This document shows, piece by piece, positions 1 to 7,145 of a stretch of 64,000 nt of DNA. The first letter of the stretch is position 1, and each line of letters begins with the position of its first letter. This DNA comes from Colwellia sp. (GTDB taxonomy: Bacteria; Pseudomonadota; Gammaproteobacteria; Enterobacterales; Alteromonadaceae), in contig JABSOZ010000006.1 in assembly GCA_013215295.1 (NCBI GenBank), positions 124,001 through 188,000 of the forward strand, read 5' to 3'. A model generated the notes under the pieces. That model was not told the origin of the DNA and did no database searches. It was given only the letters and a program-made list of their open reading frames with translations. The position numbers were made by a program, and so were the translations under genes.

Positions 1-5
1 TACAA

Positions 6-2396
6 ATGTTAACCGCAATACTTGGTCTTAGTGTACTTTCGAGTCAAGCTAATGTCGTGATCACAGAATATGTTGAAGGTGGTGGCAATAATAAAGCGAT
101 TGAAATTTCTAACCTTGGAACAGTAGATGTCGATTTAGCCGCTGGTGGTTATAAACTAGACCTTTACTCAAATGGTAAAACCGAAAGTACCAACGGTATA
201 TTACTACAAGGTCTATTAATACCAGGCTCTAGTATTGTTGTTTATAATGATGCAGCAACAGATGATTTTACCTTTGATGCTCCTCAGGGTATTCCAGATG
301 CCAGTGCTACATATTTTAATGGCGATGATGCCATTTTACTTTCAAATGCAGATGGAATTGTTGATAGTTTTGGACAATTAGGCACAGACCCTGGTAGTAA
401 CTGGGGAGATGGCGATTTTTCCACTAAAGACCATACTCTTCGACGTTTAACATCTGTTACAACAGGTGATACTACACCTGATGATGCATTTGACCCAGCA
501 ACTCAATGGGCAACTTTCGCAAAAGATACCTCTGACGGTTTAGGCTGTACTGGTGAGTCTGCCTGTGATGGCACACAACCAATGCCAACTGAAGGAACCG
601 CGATAGGTGATTCTTCAGACAATTCAGGCATTGTCGTCATCACAGAATACATTGAAGGTGGTGGCAATAATAAAGCCATTGAAATTTCGAACTTAGGTAC
701 AGGGGATGTCGATTTAGCTGTTGAAGGTTATAAATTACAACTTTATGCAAATGGTAAAACAGATGAACCAAATGAACTATTCTTACAAGGTCTATTAGTA
801 CCTGGCTCAAGTATTGTTGTTTACAATGATGCTGCAACAGATGAATTTACCTTTGCAGCACCTCAAGGTATTCCAGATGCAAGTGCAACCTATTTTAATG
901 GCGATGATGCGATTTTACTTGTAAACAATGACGGTGTTGTTGATAGTTTTGGACAATTAGGCACAGACCCTGGTAGTAACTGGGGAGACGGTGATTTTTC
1001 AACTAAAGATCATACGCTACGACGTTTAGTCTCAGTAACGACAGGTGATACGATAACTGATGATGCTTTTGACCCAGCAACTCAATGGGCAACTTTCACA
1101 AAAGATACGTCTGATGGTTTAGGCTGTTCTGGTGAAGCTGCCTGTGACGGGTCACAAACATTGCCTACTGAAGGGACAATTATCGGTGACGTGTCAACGC
1201 CTACGACTGAAATTTGTACAAACTGCCCTGATCTCGTAAAGGTTGCCGACCGAAATGCTTATGTTGAAGCAACGTATTATATTGAATCAAATGCAGCCGA
1301 TGCTACTGCTTTGCGTGCTGCAATTACTGCTGATATCAGCGCTAACCATAAACAACTTACCTATGCAGAAGTTTGGACTGCATTAACGAATACTGATGAA
1401 GATCCTGATAATGCTGACAATATAATATTACTTTATTCAGGTCGTTCTATTGCTAAAGCAGACAATGGTAGCGGTTCAGCTTCAAGTAATCAGGACTTTT
1501 GGAATCGTGAGCATACTTGGGCAAAATCACATGGTTTTCCAGATACTAGCCAGTTAGGTTATACCGATATTCATCACTTACGTCCTACTGATGTTTCAAT
1601 GAACAGTGATCGTGGAAATCGTGATTTCGATATCGGTGGAACACCAAACGATGAAGCACCTGAAAATATGAGTACAGAAAACACTTGGGAGCCTAGAGAT
1701 GAAGTCAAAGGTGATGTTGCCCGTATGATGTTTTATATGGATGTACGTTACGATGCGGGTACGGAAAGTACAATGCCTGATTTAATCTTAGTTGATACTA
1801 TTGATACATCGACCAGTACATTAAGTGATGGTAAAGGTGAATTAGGTAAATTATGTACTTTATTTGATTGGCATTCACAAGATCCTGTTAATACCGTTGA
1901 AACAAACCGCAACAACAGCATCTATGAATATCAAGGAAACCGTAACCCATTTATCGATCATCCTGAATGGGTTGATAGCCTTTATGCCTCATCTTGTGGT
2001 GGAAGTAGTACTGATGGCGGAGATGCTAACGAAGCACCAACAGTTTCAGCAGGTGATGAACAATCAGTTGCCTCTGCTGCTAACGTTACGTTAACGGCTA
2101 CAGCTACTGACAATGATGGTAGTATTGCGAGTTATTCTTGGACACAAACGAGTGGAAAAACAGTTACTCTAACTAATGCTGACAGCGATACAGTAACTTT
2201 TGTATCACCAAAGGTTGGTTCAGATCAAAGCTTAGTTTTTAGTGTTACCGTAACTGATGATCAAGGTAAAACTAACACAGCTTCTGTTACTGTTAATGTA
2301 GCAGCTGAAGTGATAAAGACTAAATCTAGTGGTGGCTCTTTCTACTTTTTACTTGCAGGACTTGCACTACTTTCAGTAAGAAGGTTTAAAAACTAA
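6..2396 (+). CDS. Secreted endonuclease I-family nuclease with duplicated lamin-tail domains, PKD-like domain and sorting tail
   Basis: Predicted extracellular nuclease. A hydrophobic N-terminus ending in SSQA (residues 1-15) looks like the end of a signal peptide. The frame is open to the window edge, so the true start may lie upstream. Two near-identical lamin-tail (LTD) units follow, about residues 16-195 and 209-390. The endonuclease I region runs over about 405-660, with NREHTW near residue 500, HHLRP near 522 and NSDRGNRDF just after, the His/Asn-rich catalytic layout of EndA-type enzymes. A PKD/REJ-like beta domain (about 675-765) precedes a C-terminal Gly-Gly, hydrophobic stretch and RRFKN, as in GlyGly-CTERM tails cut by rhombosortase. 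A second secreted nuclease of the family is at 22552-24174. Substrate (DNA or RNA) cannot be told from sequence. Confidence 0.85.
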   Translation: MLTAILGLSVLSSQANVVITEYVEGGGNNKAIEISNLGTVDVDLAAGGYKLDLYSNGKTESTNGILLQGLLIPGSSIVVYNDAATDDFTFDAPQGIPDASATYFNGDDAILLSNADGIVDSFGQLGTDPGSNWGDGDFSTKDHTLRRLTSVTTGDTTPDDAFDPATQWATFAKDTSDGLGCTGESACDGTQPMPTEGTAIGDSSDNSGIVVITEYIEGGGNNKAIEISNLGTGDVDLAVEGYKLQLYANGKTDEPNELFLQGLLVPGSSIVVYNDAATDEFTFAAPQGIPDASATYFNGDDAILLVNNDGVVDSFGQLGTDPGSNWGDGDFSTKDHTLRRLVSVTTGDTITDDAFDPATQWATFTKDTSDGLGCSGEAACDGSQTLPTEGTIIGDVSTPTTEICTNCPDLVKVADRNAYVEATYYIESNAADATALRAAITADISANHKQLTYAEVWTALTNTDEDPDNADNIILLYSGRSIAKADNGSGSASSNQDFWNREHTWAKSHGFPDTSQLGYTDIHHLRPTDVSMNSDRGNRDFDIGGTPNDEAPENMSTENTWEPRDEVKGDVARMMFYMDVRYDAGTESTMPDLILVDTIDTSTSTLSDGKGELGKLCTLFDWHSQDPVNTVETNRNNSIYEYQGNRNPFIDHPEWVDSLYASSCGGSSTDGGDANEAPTVSAGDEQSVASAANVTLTATATDNDGSIASYSWTQTSGKTVTLTNADSDTVTFVSPKVGSDQSLVFSVTVTDDQGKTNTASVTVNVAAEVIKTKSSGGSFYFLLAGLALLSVRRFKN
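54..1191 (+). repeat. In-gene tandem duplication of the lamin-tail unit (579-bp period)
   Basis: Bases 54-612 and 633-1191 are two head-to-tail copies with a period of 579 bp (193 codons). The identity is at DNA level: one run of about 51 bases at 359-409 is identical to 938-988. Third-position differences elsewhere show that the copies have begun to drift. This suggests a fairly recent internal duplication that kept the frame, doubling the beta-sandwich binding module in front of the nuclease domain. Confidence 0.9.
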
Positions 2397-2419
2397 TTTA
2401 TTTTTAACTTACTTTAATA

Positions 2420-2457
2420 AACCAAGTTGTATAAATCATAAACTATACAACTTGGTT
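2420..2457 (+). terminator. Strong hairpin downstream of the secreted nuclease gene
   Basis: A perfect 14-bp inverted repeat (AACCAAGTTGTATA at 2420-2433, complement at 2444-2457) with a 10-nt loop starts 23 bp after the nuclease stop codon. It lacks a clear downstream T-run, so intrinsic termination is likely but not certain; it could also protect the 3' end of the mRNA. Confidence 0.6.
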
Positions 2458-2631
2458 AACGCCAACAATATTCCTTTCAATAACAGACACCGACTGATTT
2501 CATTAATATCTCCGTCACTTAACCCACTAGCATATTTATCTATACACAGCTTAATATAAATGAGTTAACTATCCATAATGCTGTCAGCTTGGTAATATTA
2601 AGTCGGCGAGCACTTTAAGGTTAAATATCGT

Positions 2632-2949
2632 ATGACATTAAAAGTAGATTTTAGTCTTTTTCTTGATGAACGAGGTGATGTTACAGATCTGACTAAACAA
2701 GCAAAAACAGTGTTCAAATTTCTGTCTAAAATTGTTTCATCAGTTTCAGATAATATCGAGCAACCACTGATCAATGTAGATTTAAAATGTAATACCAGAG
2801 CTGATGCATTGTCTTGTAATGGCTGTATTGAAGCAACTTCTATTGCGATTGGGTTGATTGAGTGGAATTGTGACACCTGTGAAGCTTCTGGTACAATTTC
2901 GAATTGGCAAGGAACCACGTGGGACAAACAAAAACCTACACTGCATTAG
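2632..2949 (+). CDS. Small conserved protein with paired cysteines (putative metal-binding)
   Basis: 105-residue cytoplasmic-type protein without a signal peptide. Cys lie at about residues 49, 57, 60, 75 and 78, with a CNGC pair and a CDTC pair, followed by a G-x-ISNWQGTTWD motif near the C-terminus. Spaced CxxC pairs suggest a zinc-ribbon-like fold. I recall the W-x-C-x2-C...G-x-I-x-W-x-G-T-x-W-D ending from short uncharacterised bacterial proteins, but the function is unknown. A 109-codon ORF lies opposite on the minus strand; this strand is preferred because of the Cys pairs and motif. It stands alone, with no co-directional neighbour within 230 bp on either side. Confidence 0.6.
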   Translation: MTLKVDFSLFLDERGDVTDLTKQAKTVFKFLSKIVSSVSDNIEQPLINVDLKCNTRADALSCNGCIEATSIAIGLIEWNCDTCEASGTISNWQGTTWDKQKPTLH

Positions 2950-2979
2950 CTAACGCATAGTGACATGAAATACGATTAA

Positions 2980-2994
2980 TTACCTGTCAGGTAA
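2980..2994. promoter_or_regulatory. Short palindrome TTACCTG-t-CAGGTAA
   Basis: A perfect 7+1+7 palindrome begins 31 bp after the stop of the Cys-pair protein gene. It could be an operator half-buried in a degraded region or a minimal hairpin; there is no adjacent promoter that I can defend. Confidence 0.25.
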
Positions 2995-3108
2995 AATAAC
3001 AATATAAAGCCGAACGATAGTTCAAAAATGCAAAATTATTTATTCATTAAAATGGGAATAAATATCTATGATCCGCCCTTTTCACTTATCTTTTATATTA
3101 CCAGATAT

Positions 3109-3118
3109 AGATAAATGC
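3109..3118. repeat. Left flanking direct repeat (candidate target-site duplication)
   Basis: AGATAAATGC abuts the left inverted IS end at 3119. It matches AGATAAAGGC at 5701-5710, which abuts the right inverted IS end, at 9 of 10 positions. Such flanking repeats are the footprint expected from insertion of the whole segment as a unit. Confidence 0.6.
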
Positions 3119-3176
3119 CACGGCTAGCGCATTTTAATCCCAGACTCCAATAGGGTTGAACGATATGCATCGTCTA
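3119..3176 (-). repeat. Left copy of the 58-bp IS end
   Basis: Contains the last codons of the transposase remnant (..LDDAYRSTLLESGIKMR and stop, minus strand) and the element terminus. Its reverse complement matches 5643-5700 with two mismatches. Confidence 0.85.
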
Positions 3177-3762
3177 ACCCTGCCATTTTATTTTTAACCG
3201 CCATACTGGCTTTTTTTGTATCATATTGCTTGAAAAATGCCATCGCTATTTTTCTCATGATGTTGAATACCAGTTGACCTTGAGCCTTACGTATTCGTGA
3301 TTCATCTTCCCGAAACGTCATATCAAGTACCCAGTGCATACTCTCTACTTACCAATGGCTTCGCACCGAATCTAGAGCTTGCTTGGCGTTTAAACTTAAT
3401 GAGCTGATATACCATCGTGTTTCGCTCGTTTCTTTGCCTGTGTTTTTTTCAATAACATCTGATAAACCTTCTCGTTCCTTTTTATGCCACCACGCTTCAA
3501 GCTCAGCCTGCATACCTGAATGGTTACCCTTAAGTGCTAGAATATAATCAGCTTTTTGGTTAATAATTTGTTTGGCCATTTTTCTTTGGTAGCCCAGGGC
3601 ATCAAGTTTAATGATATAAAATTTTTTTAGTGCTTCACGGGAGCCCTTATATGAAAACACTTTACTAAAACCATATTCTCGCGAAAGCATCGTCGATAGC
3701 AGTTTGATGTTTGTCGGATTTTCGTCGACTAAAAATATGCATAAATCGCTATTTTTTATCAT
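3124..3762 (-). pseudogene. Truncated response regulator fused in frame to a degraded ISAs1-type transposase
   Basis: Read on the minus strand from ATG at 3762. Residues 1-46 are the start of a CheY-like receiver (IFLVDENPTNIKLLSTMLSREYGF), with the acidic pocket but not the phospho-acceptor Asp. From about residue 48 the frame runs directly into ISAs1-family transposase sequence (IIKLDALGYQRKMAKQII...ALKGNHSG...VRSHW). A TAA at 3349-3351 interrupts it right after SHW, at a place where the family has no stop (a CAA to TAA change would explain it). The frame then reopens (VESMHWVLDMTFREDESRIRKAQG) and ends at 3124. The start overlaps the upstream response regulator gene by 14 bp, so this was originally a second receiver gene in the same operon. 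Confidence 0.8.
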
Positions 3763-4900
3763 CTATACTCCATTTGATTATTTCAGCTGCGATTAAAAGG
3801 CGATTTATATTTTCCACTTTATTATCAATGAGGACTGATGCACCAATGACGTCCTGAAACTGTCCTTTAGATTCTTCAAATAGGCCCATTAATTCTACTT
3901 CTTGTTCGCTTGATAAACCCATGGTGTAGGCTTTTTTGTCCATGTTGCATGTTAATTCAGATAATAATGACAATAACTTTTTTTCTTGAGTCAAAACGTT
4001 TTGTTTAATTTCGATAACATCTGCAGCTAGTGCCTCATTCAAACTATCTAAGGCTTTTCCCCTCATATTGGAACGTCTATTTTCGGTATTCATAAACATT
4101 AAACGGCTGTCGATGATATTTAATAAAATAGCAAAATGATCTCTTATTCTTCCTAATAAATCATCATCATCCATAGGTAATTGTTTAACTAAAATCGAAC
4201 ACCTTTGCGAACTGAATAGTATGTTTTTACCAAAAACAACAATTCTTTTAGCCTTTTTACCAAATGAAAGAACTTCCAATTCTAGGGTTGATACTTTATC
4301 TGTAGGATATTGAAGCACCTCCTCATTCAAACGAAACTCTAGGGAAAAATGAACATCGAATTGATTAAAGAATTCAGAAATCTTTAATAATAAGGGATCA
4401 GGTGTCCAGATCGTTAACGTATCTTTAAAAAATTCAATAAGTAAACCTAATTCACTTACTTGCTTCATTGAAGAGAAAGCTACATGCGATGTTTTCGTAA
4501 TTCGCTCTTTTAAAAAGTCCTTTTCTTTAATCCTCTTTTCTAGTCTTTTAAATTTGTGACATAATCCAACAATATCAAAAGGTTTGCTTATATAATCATC
4601 ACCACCACTCGCATATGCGACTAGTTTGTCTTCGACGGTAGAAAGTGCTGAGACGAAAATAACAATGATATCAGCGCTGATATCAGAATTACGTAATTCC
4701 TTACATAAGTCATATCCACTTTTACCTTCGAGCTTTATATCTAATAATATGATTTGCGGCTGTACTTCCATAACAAGTTCAACGATTGGACTATTACCAT
4801 CAGAGGAGACAATATTAAAGTCGTCGTTTAAAACTGTTTCAATAAGGGGGAGGTTTTGATTATTATCGTCAATATACAAAATGTTAGTTTTGATTTCCAT
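3749..4900 (-). CDS. Response regulator: receiver domain with unusual helical C-terminal output region
   Basis: 383 residues from the chosen ATG at 4900 (AGG about 10 nt upstream); an in-frame extension to 4942 has no support. The receiver occupies about residues 1-120, with the acidic pair in LYIDDN, the phospho-acceptor Asp in ILLDIKLEGKSGYD and the Lys in YISKPFD. The rest (about 125-383) has no DNA-binding or enzyme motif that I recognise; its C-terminal half is predicted helical and charged, which could serve in protein-protein signalling. No sensor kinase lies alongside. The next gene in the same direction is the truncated receiver/transposase fusion. Both are inside the IS-bounded segment. 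Confidence 0.8.
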   Translation of the reverse strand: MEIKTNILYIDDNNQNLPLIETVLNDDFNIVSSDGNSPIVELVMEVQPQIILLDIKLEGKSGYDLCKELRNSDISADIIVIFVSALSTVEDKLVAYASGGDDYISKPFDIVGLCHKFKRLEKRIKEKDFLKERITKTSHVAFSSMKQVSELGLLIEFFKDTLTIWTPDPLLLKISEFFNQFDVHFSLEFRLNEEVLQYPTDKVSTLELEVLSFGKKAKRIVVFGKNILFSSQRCSILVKQLPMDDDDLLGRIRDHFAILLNIIDSRLMFMNTENRRSNMRGKALDSLNEALAADVIEIKQNVLTQEKKLLSLLSELTCNMDKKAYTMGLSSEQEVELMGLFEESKGQFQDVIGASVLIDNKVENINRLLIAAEIIKWSIDDKK

Positions 4901-5358
4901 GTCAAGTACCTGCAGGAGATAATATAATAAAAGACTAGGCAACGTACTTGATTAAGCAATTAATTAAAGAATGTTGACTCAACTGTGCTTATAAATGACA
5001 GAAATATGAGTACGTAAGTTGTGGCTATATATAGTATTTGTTATTTGCCATTATCTAACGAAAGTAATCATTAACTTCGTGTGTAGTTTGATACAACGTG
5101 GTTGTGCAACATTAACTGCTGTAGATTTGAGTTAATTAAAATACTGCTAAATTTACTCAAATTACATAATTGAGTGAATGAAACTAGAACTTATCATTAA
5201 AAGACTTGTTTCACTAGGCAGGGAGCACTTGGGTTAAATAGGTTAATAATTTCCATTGTACCCTTTTAATTTAACTAATTAACATCTCATTTTCCTATAT
5301 ATTGAAACGTTAAACGACAGGGGTCTAAGTAGCATAAAAGTACTTATCTATTTGCAAT
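4901..5358. other. Intergenic stretch inside the IS-bounded segment
   Basis: About 460 bp, AT-rich, with no ORF of credible quality. It should contain the promoter of the response regulator (minus strand), but I see no convincing -35/-10 pair and no strong hairpin. Confidence 0.4.
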
Positions 5359-5535
5359 TTAATGGTAATTCACGAAGCCCACATTTGCAGCGCGTTCTAA
5401 CTCTGGATATGAAGTAAGAACTGCTTGATGCTGCTCTTCAATCATTTTAGATGGAATGTCTAACGTGGTTGTTTGACTTTCTGCTGAGTTACTACTCTTT
5501 TTAGGTGCTTGCGGGTCGAATTGTTCTACGGTCAT
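5359..5535 (-). CDS. Small hypothetical protein inside the IS-bounded segment
   Basis: 58 residues from ATG at 5535 (the longer frame to 5547 would need TTG). Sequence begins MTVEQFDPQAPKK and is rich in Ser, Gln and Glu, with no membrane segment, Cys pair or recognised motif. The upstream ribosome site is weak (TGAGAT). Its position within the mobile segment makes it either a passenger gene or a chance ORF. No function can be assigned. Confidence 0.35.
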   Translation of the reverse strand: MTVEQFDPQAPKKSSNSAESQTTTLDIPSKMIEEQHQAVLTSYPELERAANVGFVNYH

Positions 5536-5642
5536 AGTGGATCTCAACTAACTATATATTGTGAAACTGGTGCTTTATCTACTATCTAATTAAGAGAAGA
5601 ACAGCGTCATAATTGGTGTTTTAACCGTTTTTGTACGTACAA

Positions 5643-5700
5643 TAGACGATGCATATCGTTCAACCCTGTTGGAGTCTGGGATTAAAATGAGCTAGCCGTG
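5643..5700 (+). repeat. Right copy of the 58-bp IS end (isolated)
   Basis: Plus-strand copy of the transposase 3' end: it still encodes DDAYRSTLLESGIKMS and a stop, followed by the element terminus ending at 5700. Nothing upstream of 5643 resembles transposase, so only the tip of this IS copy survives. The last residue is Ser where the left copy has Arg. Confidence 0.8.
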
Positions 5701-5710
5701 AGATAAAGGC
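5701..5710. repeat. Right flanking direct repeat (candidate target-site duplication)
   Basis: AGATAAAGGC, immediately outside the right IS end; partner of 3109-3118 (9 of 10 bases). Confidence 0.6.
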
Positions 5711-5862
5711 TCGATGGTTGTAAATAGATACTTTGGGTTGTTCATTAGGCAGAGATAACGACTCTTTTTTTAATATATTATATTATTGGACATCAACTTA
5801 CTATTTAGCAAACCTCTGAAAATAAAGAGGTATTTTAAATTAACCCAATTAATAAGTTGAAA

Positions 5863-5896
5863 AAGTATATTGTTCAATAAATGTCCTAATATACTT
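5863..5896 (-). terminator. Putative terminator of the purine operon
   Basis: A 9-bp AT-rich stem (AAGTATATT at 5863-5871 with its complement at 5888-5896), 16-nt loop, followed on the minus strand by a short T-run. It lies about 50 bp beyond the stop of the last gene of the operon. A second, weaker 6-bp stem (ACCTCT/AGAGGT, 5812-5831) lies further on. Low GC makes both calls weak. Confidence 0.35.
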
Positions 5897-5946
5897 CAAG
5901 GGGCGATGTTATCGATAGTATCTAACGATTATCCAATAACTTATTA

Positions 5947-7077
5947 CTAAGTGCTAAATTTAGCGATAGCGCTTTTTAAAGCCACTAAACATAAAGCGAC
6001 ATTTTCACTGCGAGCTGCATATCCCATTAAACCAATGCGCCAAGCTTTACCGGCAAACGCCCCTAAACCTGCACCAATCTCTAAGTTGTATTCATTGAGT
6101 AAATAAGACCTAACTTTGGCGTCATCAACACCGTCAGGAATATAGACGGTATTCAATTGTGGTAAGCGCTCGTTTTCTGGAACGACAAACTTCAAACCAA
6201 GTTGCTCTAACCCAAGGGCAAGTTGTTCATGCTGCGTTTTATGTCGCTGCCAACTTTGACTTAATCCTTCATTATTTAAGATTAACAAAGCTTCATGAAG
6301 CGCATAAAGAGAATTCACTGGCGCCGTATGATGATAAGAACGCTTACCTTCACCTGACCAATAGTTCATCACGAGTGACTGGTCTAGAAACCAACTAGGT
6401 ACTGGCGTGCTACGATTTTTAATCACTTCAACGGCTTTCTCGCTAAAGCTCACTGGTGAGATACCGGGTACGCAAGATAAACATTTTTGGCTGCCAGAAT
6501 AAACGGCGTCAATTTGCCAATCATCTACTCTAAGCTCTACACCACCTAAAGACGTAACGGCATCGACTATGGTTAAACAGTCGTAGGCTTTTGCTATTTT
6601 ACATAACGTTTCAGCATCTGACAAAGCGCCAGTTGACGTTTCAGCATGGACAAAGGCGACAAATTTAGCTTCAGGATGTTTCTTTAATACAGCTTCTAGT
6701 TTTTCAGCCTCTACCGCTCTACCCCAAGGAGAATCAACAATAATACATTTAGCACCAAGTCGCTCAACATTTTCTATCATGCGACCACCAAAGACGCCAT
6801 TTCTACAAACAACAACGGTATCTTCTGCGGTCACTAAATTAACAAAACATGCTTCCATACCTGCAGAGCCTGGCGCAGAAAGAGCAATGGTAAACGCATT
6901 TTTTGTGATAAATGCTTTTTGTAATAAGACTTTAATCTCATCCATCATGCCAACAAAAGCAGGATCTAAATGGCCTATTGTTGGCCTTGCTAAAGCAGAA
7001 AGCACACGAGCACTAACATCTGAAGGACCTGGTCCCATTAACGTGCGCTGCGGTGGCATAAAAGAGTTAAAATTCAT
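5947..7077 (-). CDS. Pyridoxal-phosphate aminotransferase of the alanine/serine-glyoxylate family
   Basis: Class V aminotransferase, 376 residues, normal for the family. PLP Lys is K198 in SGSQKCLSCVPG; the PMGPGP-like N-terminus (LMGPGPSDV) and DAVTSLGG Asp-172 region are typical. It is the last gene of the purine operon, so it most likely moves amino groups to glyoxylate to make glycine, from alanine or serine. PucG-type ureidoglycine-glyoxylate aminotransferases belong to the same family, but their substrate ureidoglycine arises from allantoate amidohydrolase, which is absent here: the operon has allantoicase instead. I therefore prefer alanine/serine-glyoxylate aminotransferase. Confidence 0.8.
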   Translation of the reverse strand: MNFNSFMPPQRTLMGPGPSDVSARVLSALARPTIGHLDPAFVGMMDEIKVLLQKAFITKNAFTIALSAPGSAGMEACFVNLVTAEDTVVVCRNGVFGGRMIENVERLGAKCIIVDSPWGRAVEAEKLEAVLKKHPEAKFVAFVHAETSTGALSDAETLCKIAKAYDCLTIVDAVTSLGGVELRVDDWQIDAVYSGSQKCLSCVPGISPVSFSEKAVEVIKNRSTPVPSWFLDQSLVMNYWSGEGKRSYHHTAPVNSLYALHEALLILNNEGLSQSWQRHKTQHEQLALGLEQLGLKFVVPENERLPQLNTVYIPDGVDDAKVRSYLLNEYNLEIGAGLGAFAGKAWRIGLMGYAARSENVALCLVALKSAIAKFST

Positions 7078-7095
7078 GGTTTGTTCCTTGAAATG

Positions 7096-7126
7096 ATTGG
7101 CAATATCTTAAATTCATCTTGCCAAT
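7096..7126 (-). other. Intercistronic hairpin between glcB and the aminotransferase gene
   Basis: Perfect 8-bp stem ATTGGCAA (7096-7103) / TTGCCAAT (7119-7126), 15-nt loop, in the 68-bp gap between the two genes. There is no T-run on the minus strand, so it may be an mRNA processing or partial termination point rather than a full terminator. Confidence 0.4.
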
Positions 7127-7145
7127 AGTTAATTATTTGTACTTG

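Larger units (their letters stand above)
3119..5700. mobile_element. Composite-transposon-like segment bounded by inverted ISAs1-type ends
   Basis: About 2.58 kb bounded by inverted copies (56 of 58 bases identical) of one IS 3' end at 3119-3176 and 5643-5700, both with the terminus outward and starting CACGGCTAG. The 10 bases immediately outside each end form a direct repeat with one mismatch. Inside are a transposase remnant lacking its 5' part, a response regulator, a truncated response regulator and a 58-codon ORF. ISAs1-family elements make short target duplications of about 8-10 bp, which fits. No intact transposase remains, so the unit is presumably immobile unless helped in trans. Confidence 0.6.

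Noticed and set aside
2598-2927. 109-codon minus-strand ORF
   Set aside because: It lies opposite the Cys-pair gene. Its translation has no motif, while the plus strand has spaced CxxC pairs and a recognisable ending.
5359-5535. Small ORF as a RiPP precursor or toxin
   Set aside because: No leader/core pattern, modification enzyme, antitoxin or membrane segment nearby; kept only as a low-confidence hypothetical.
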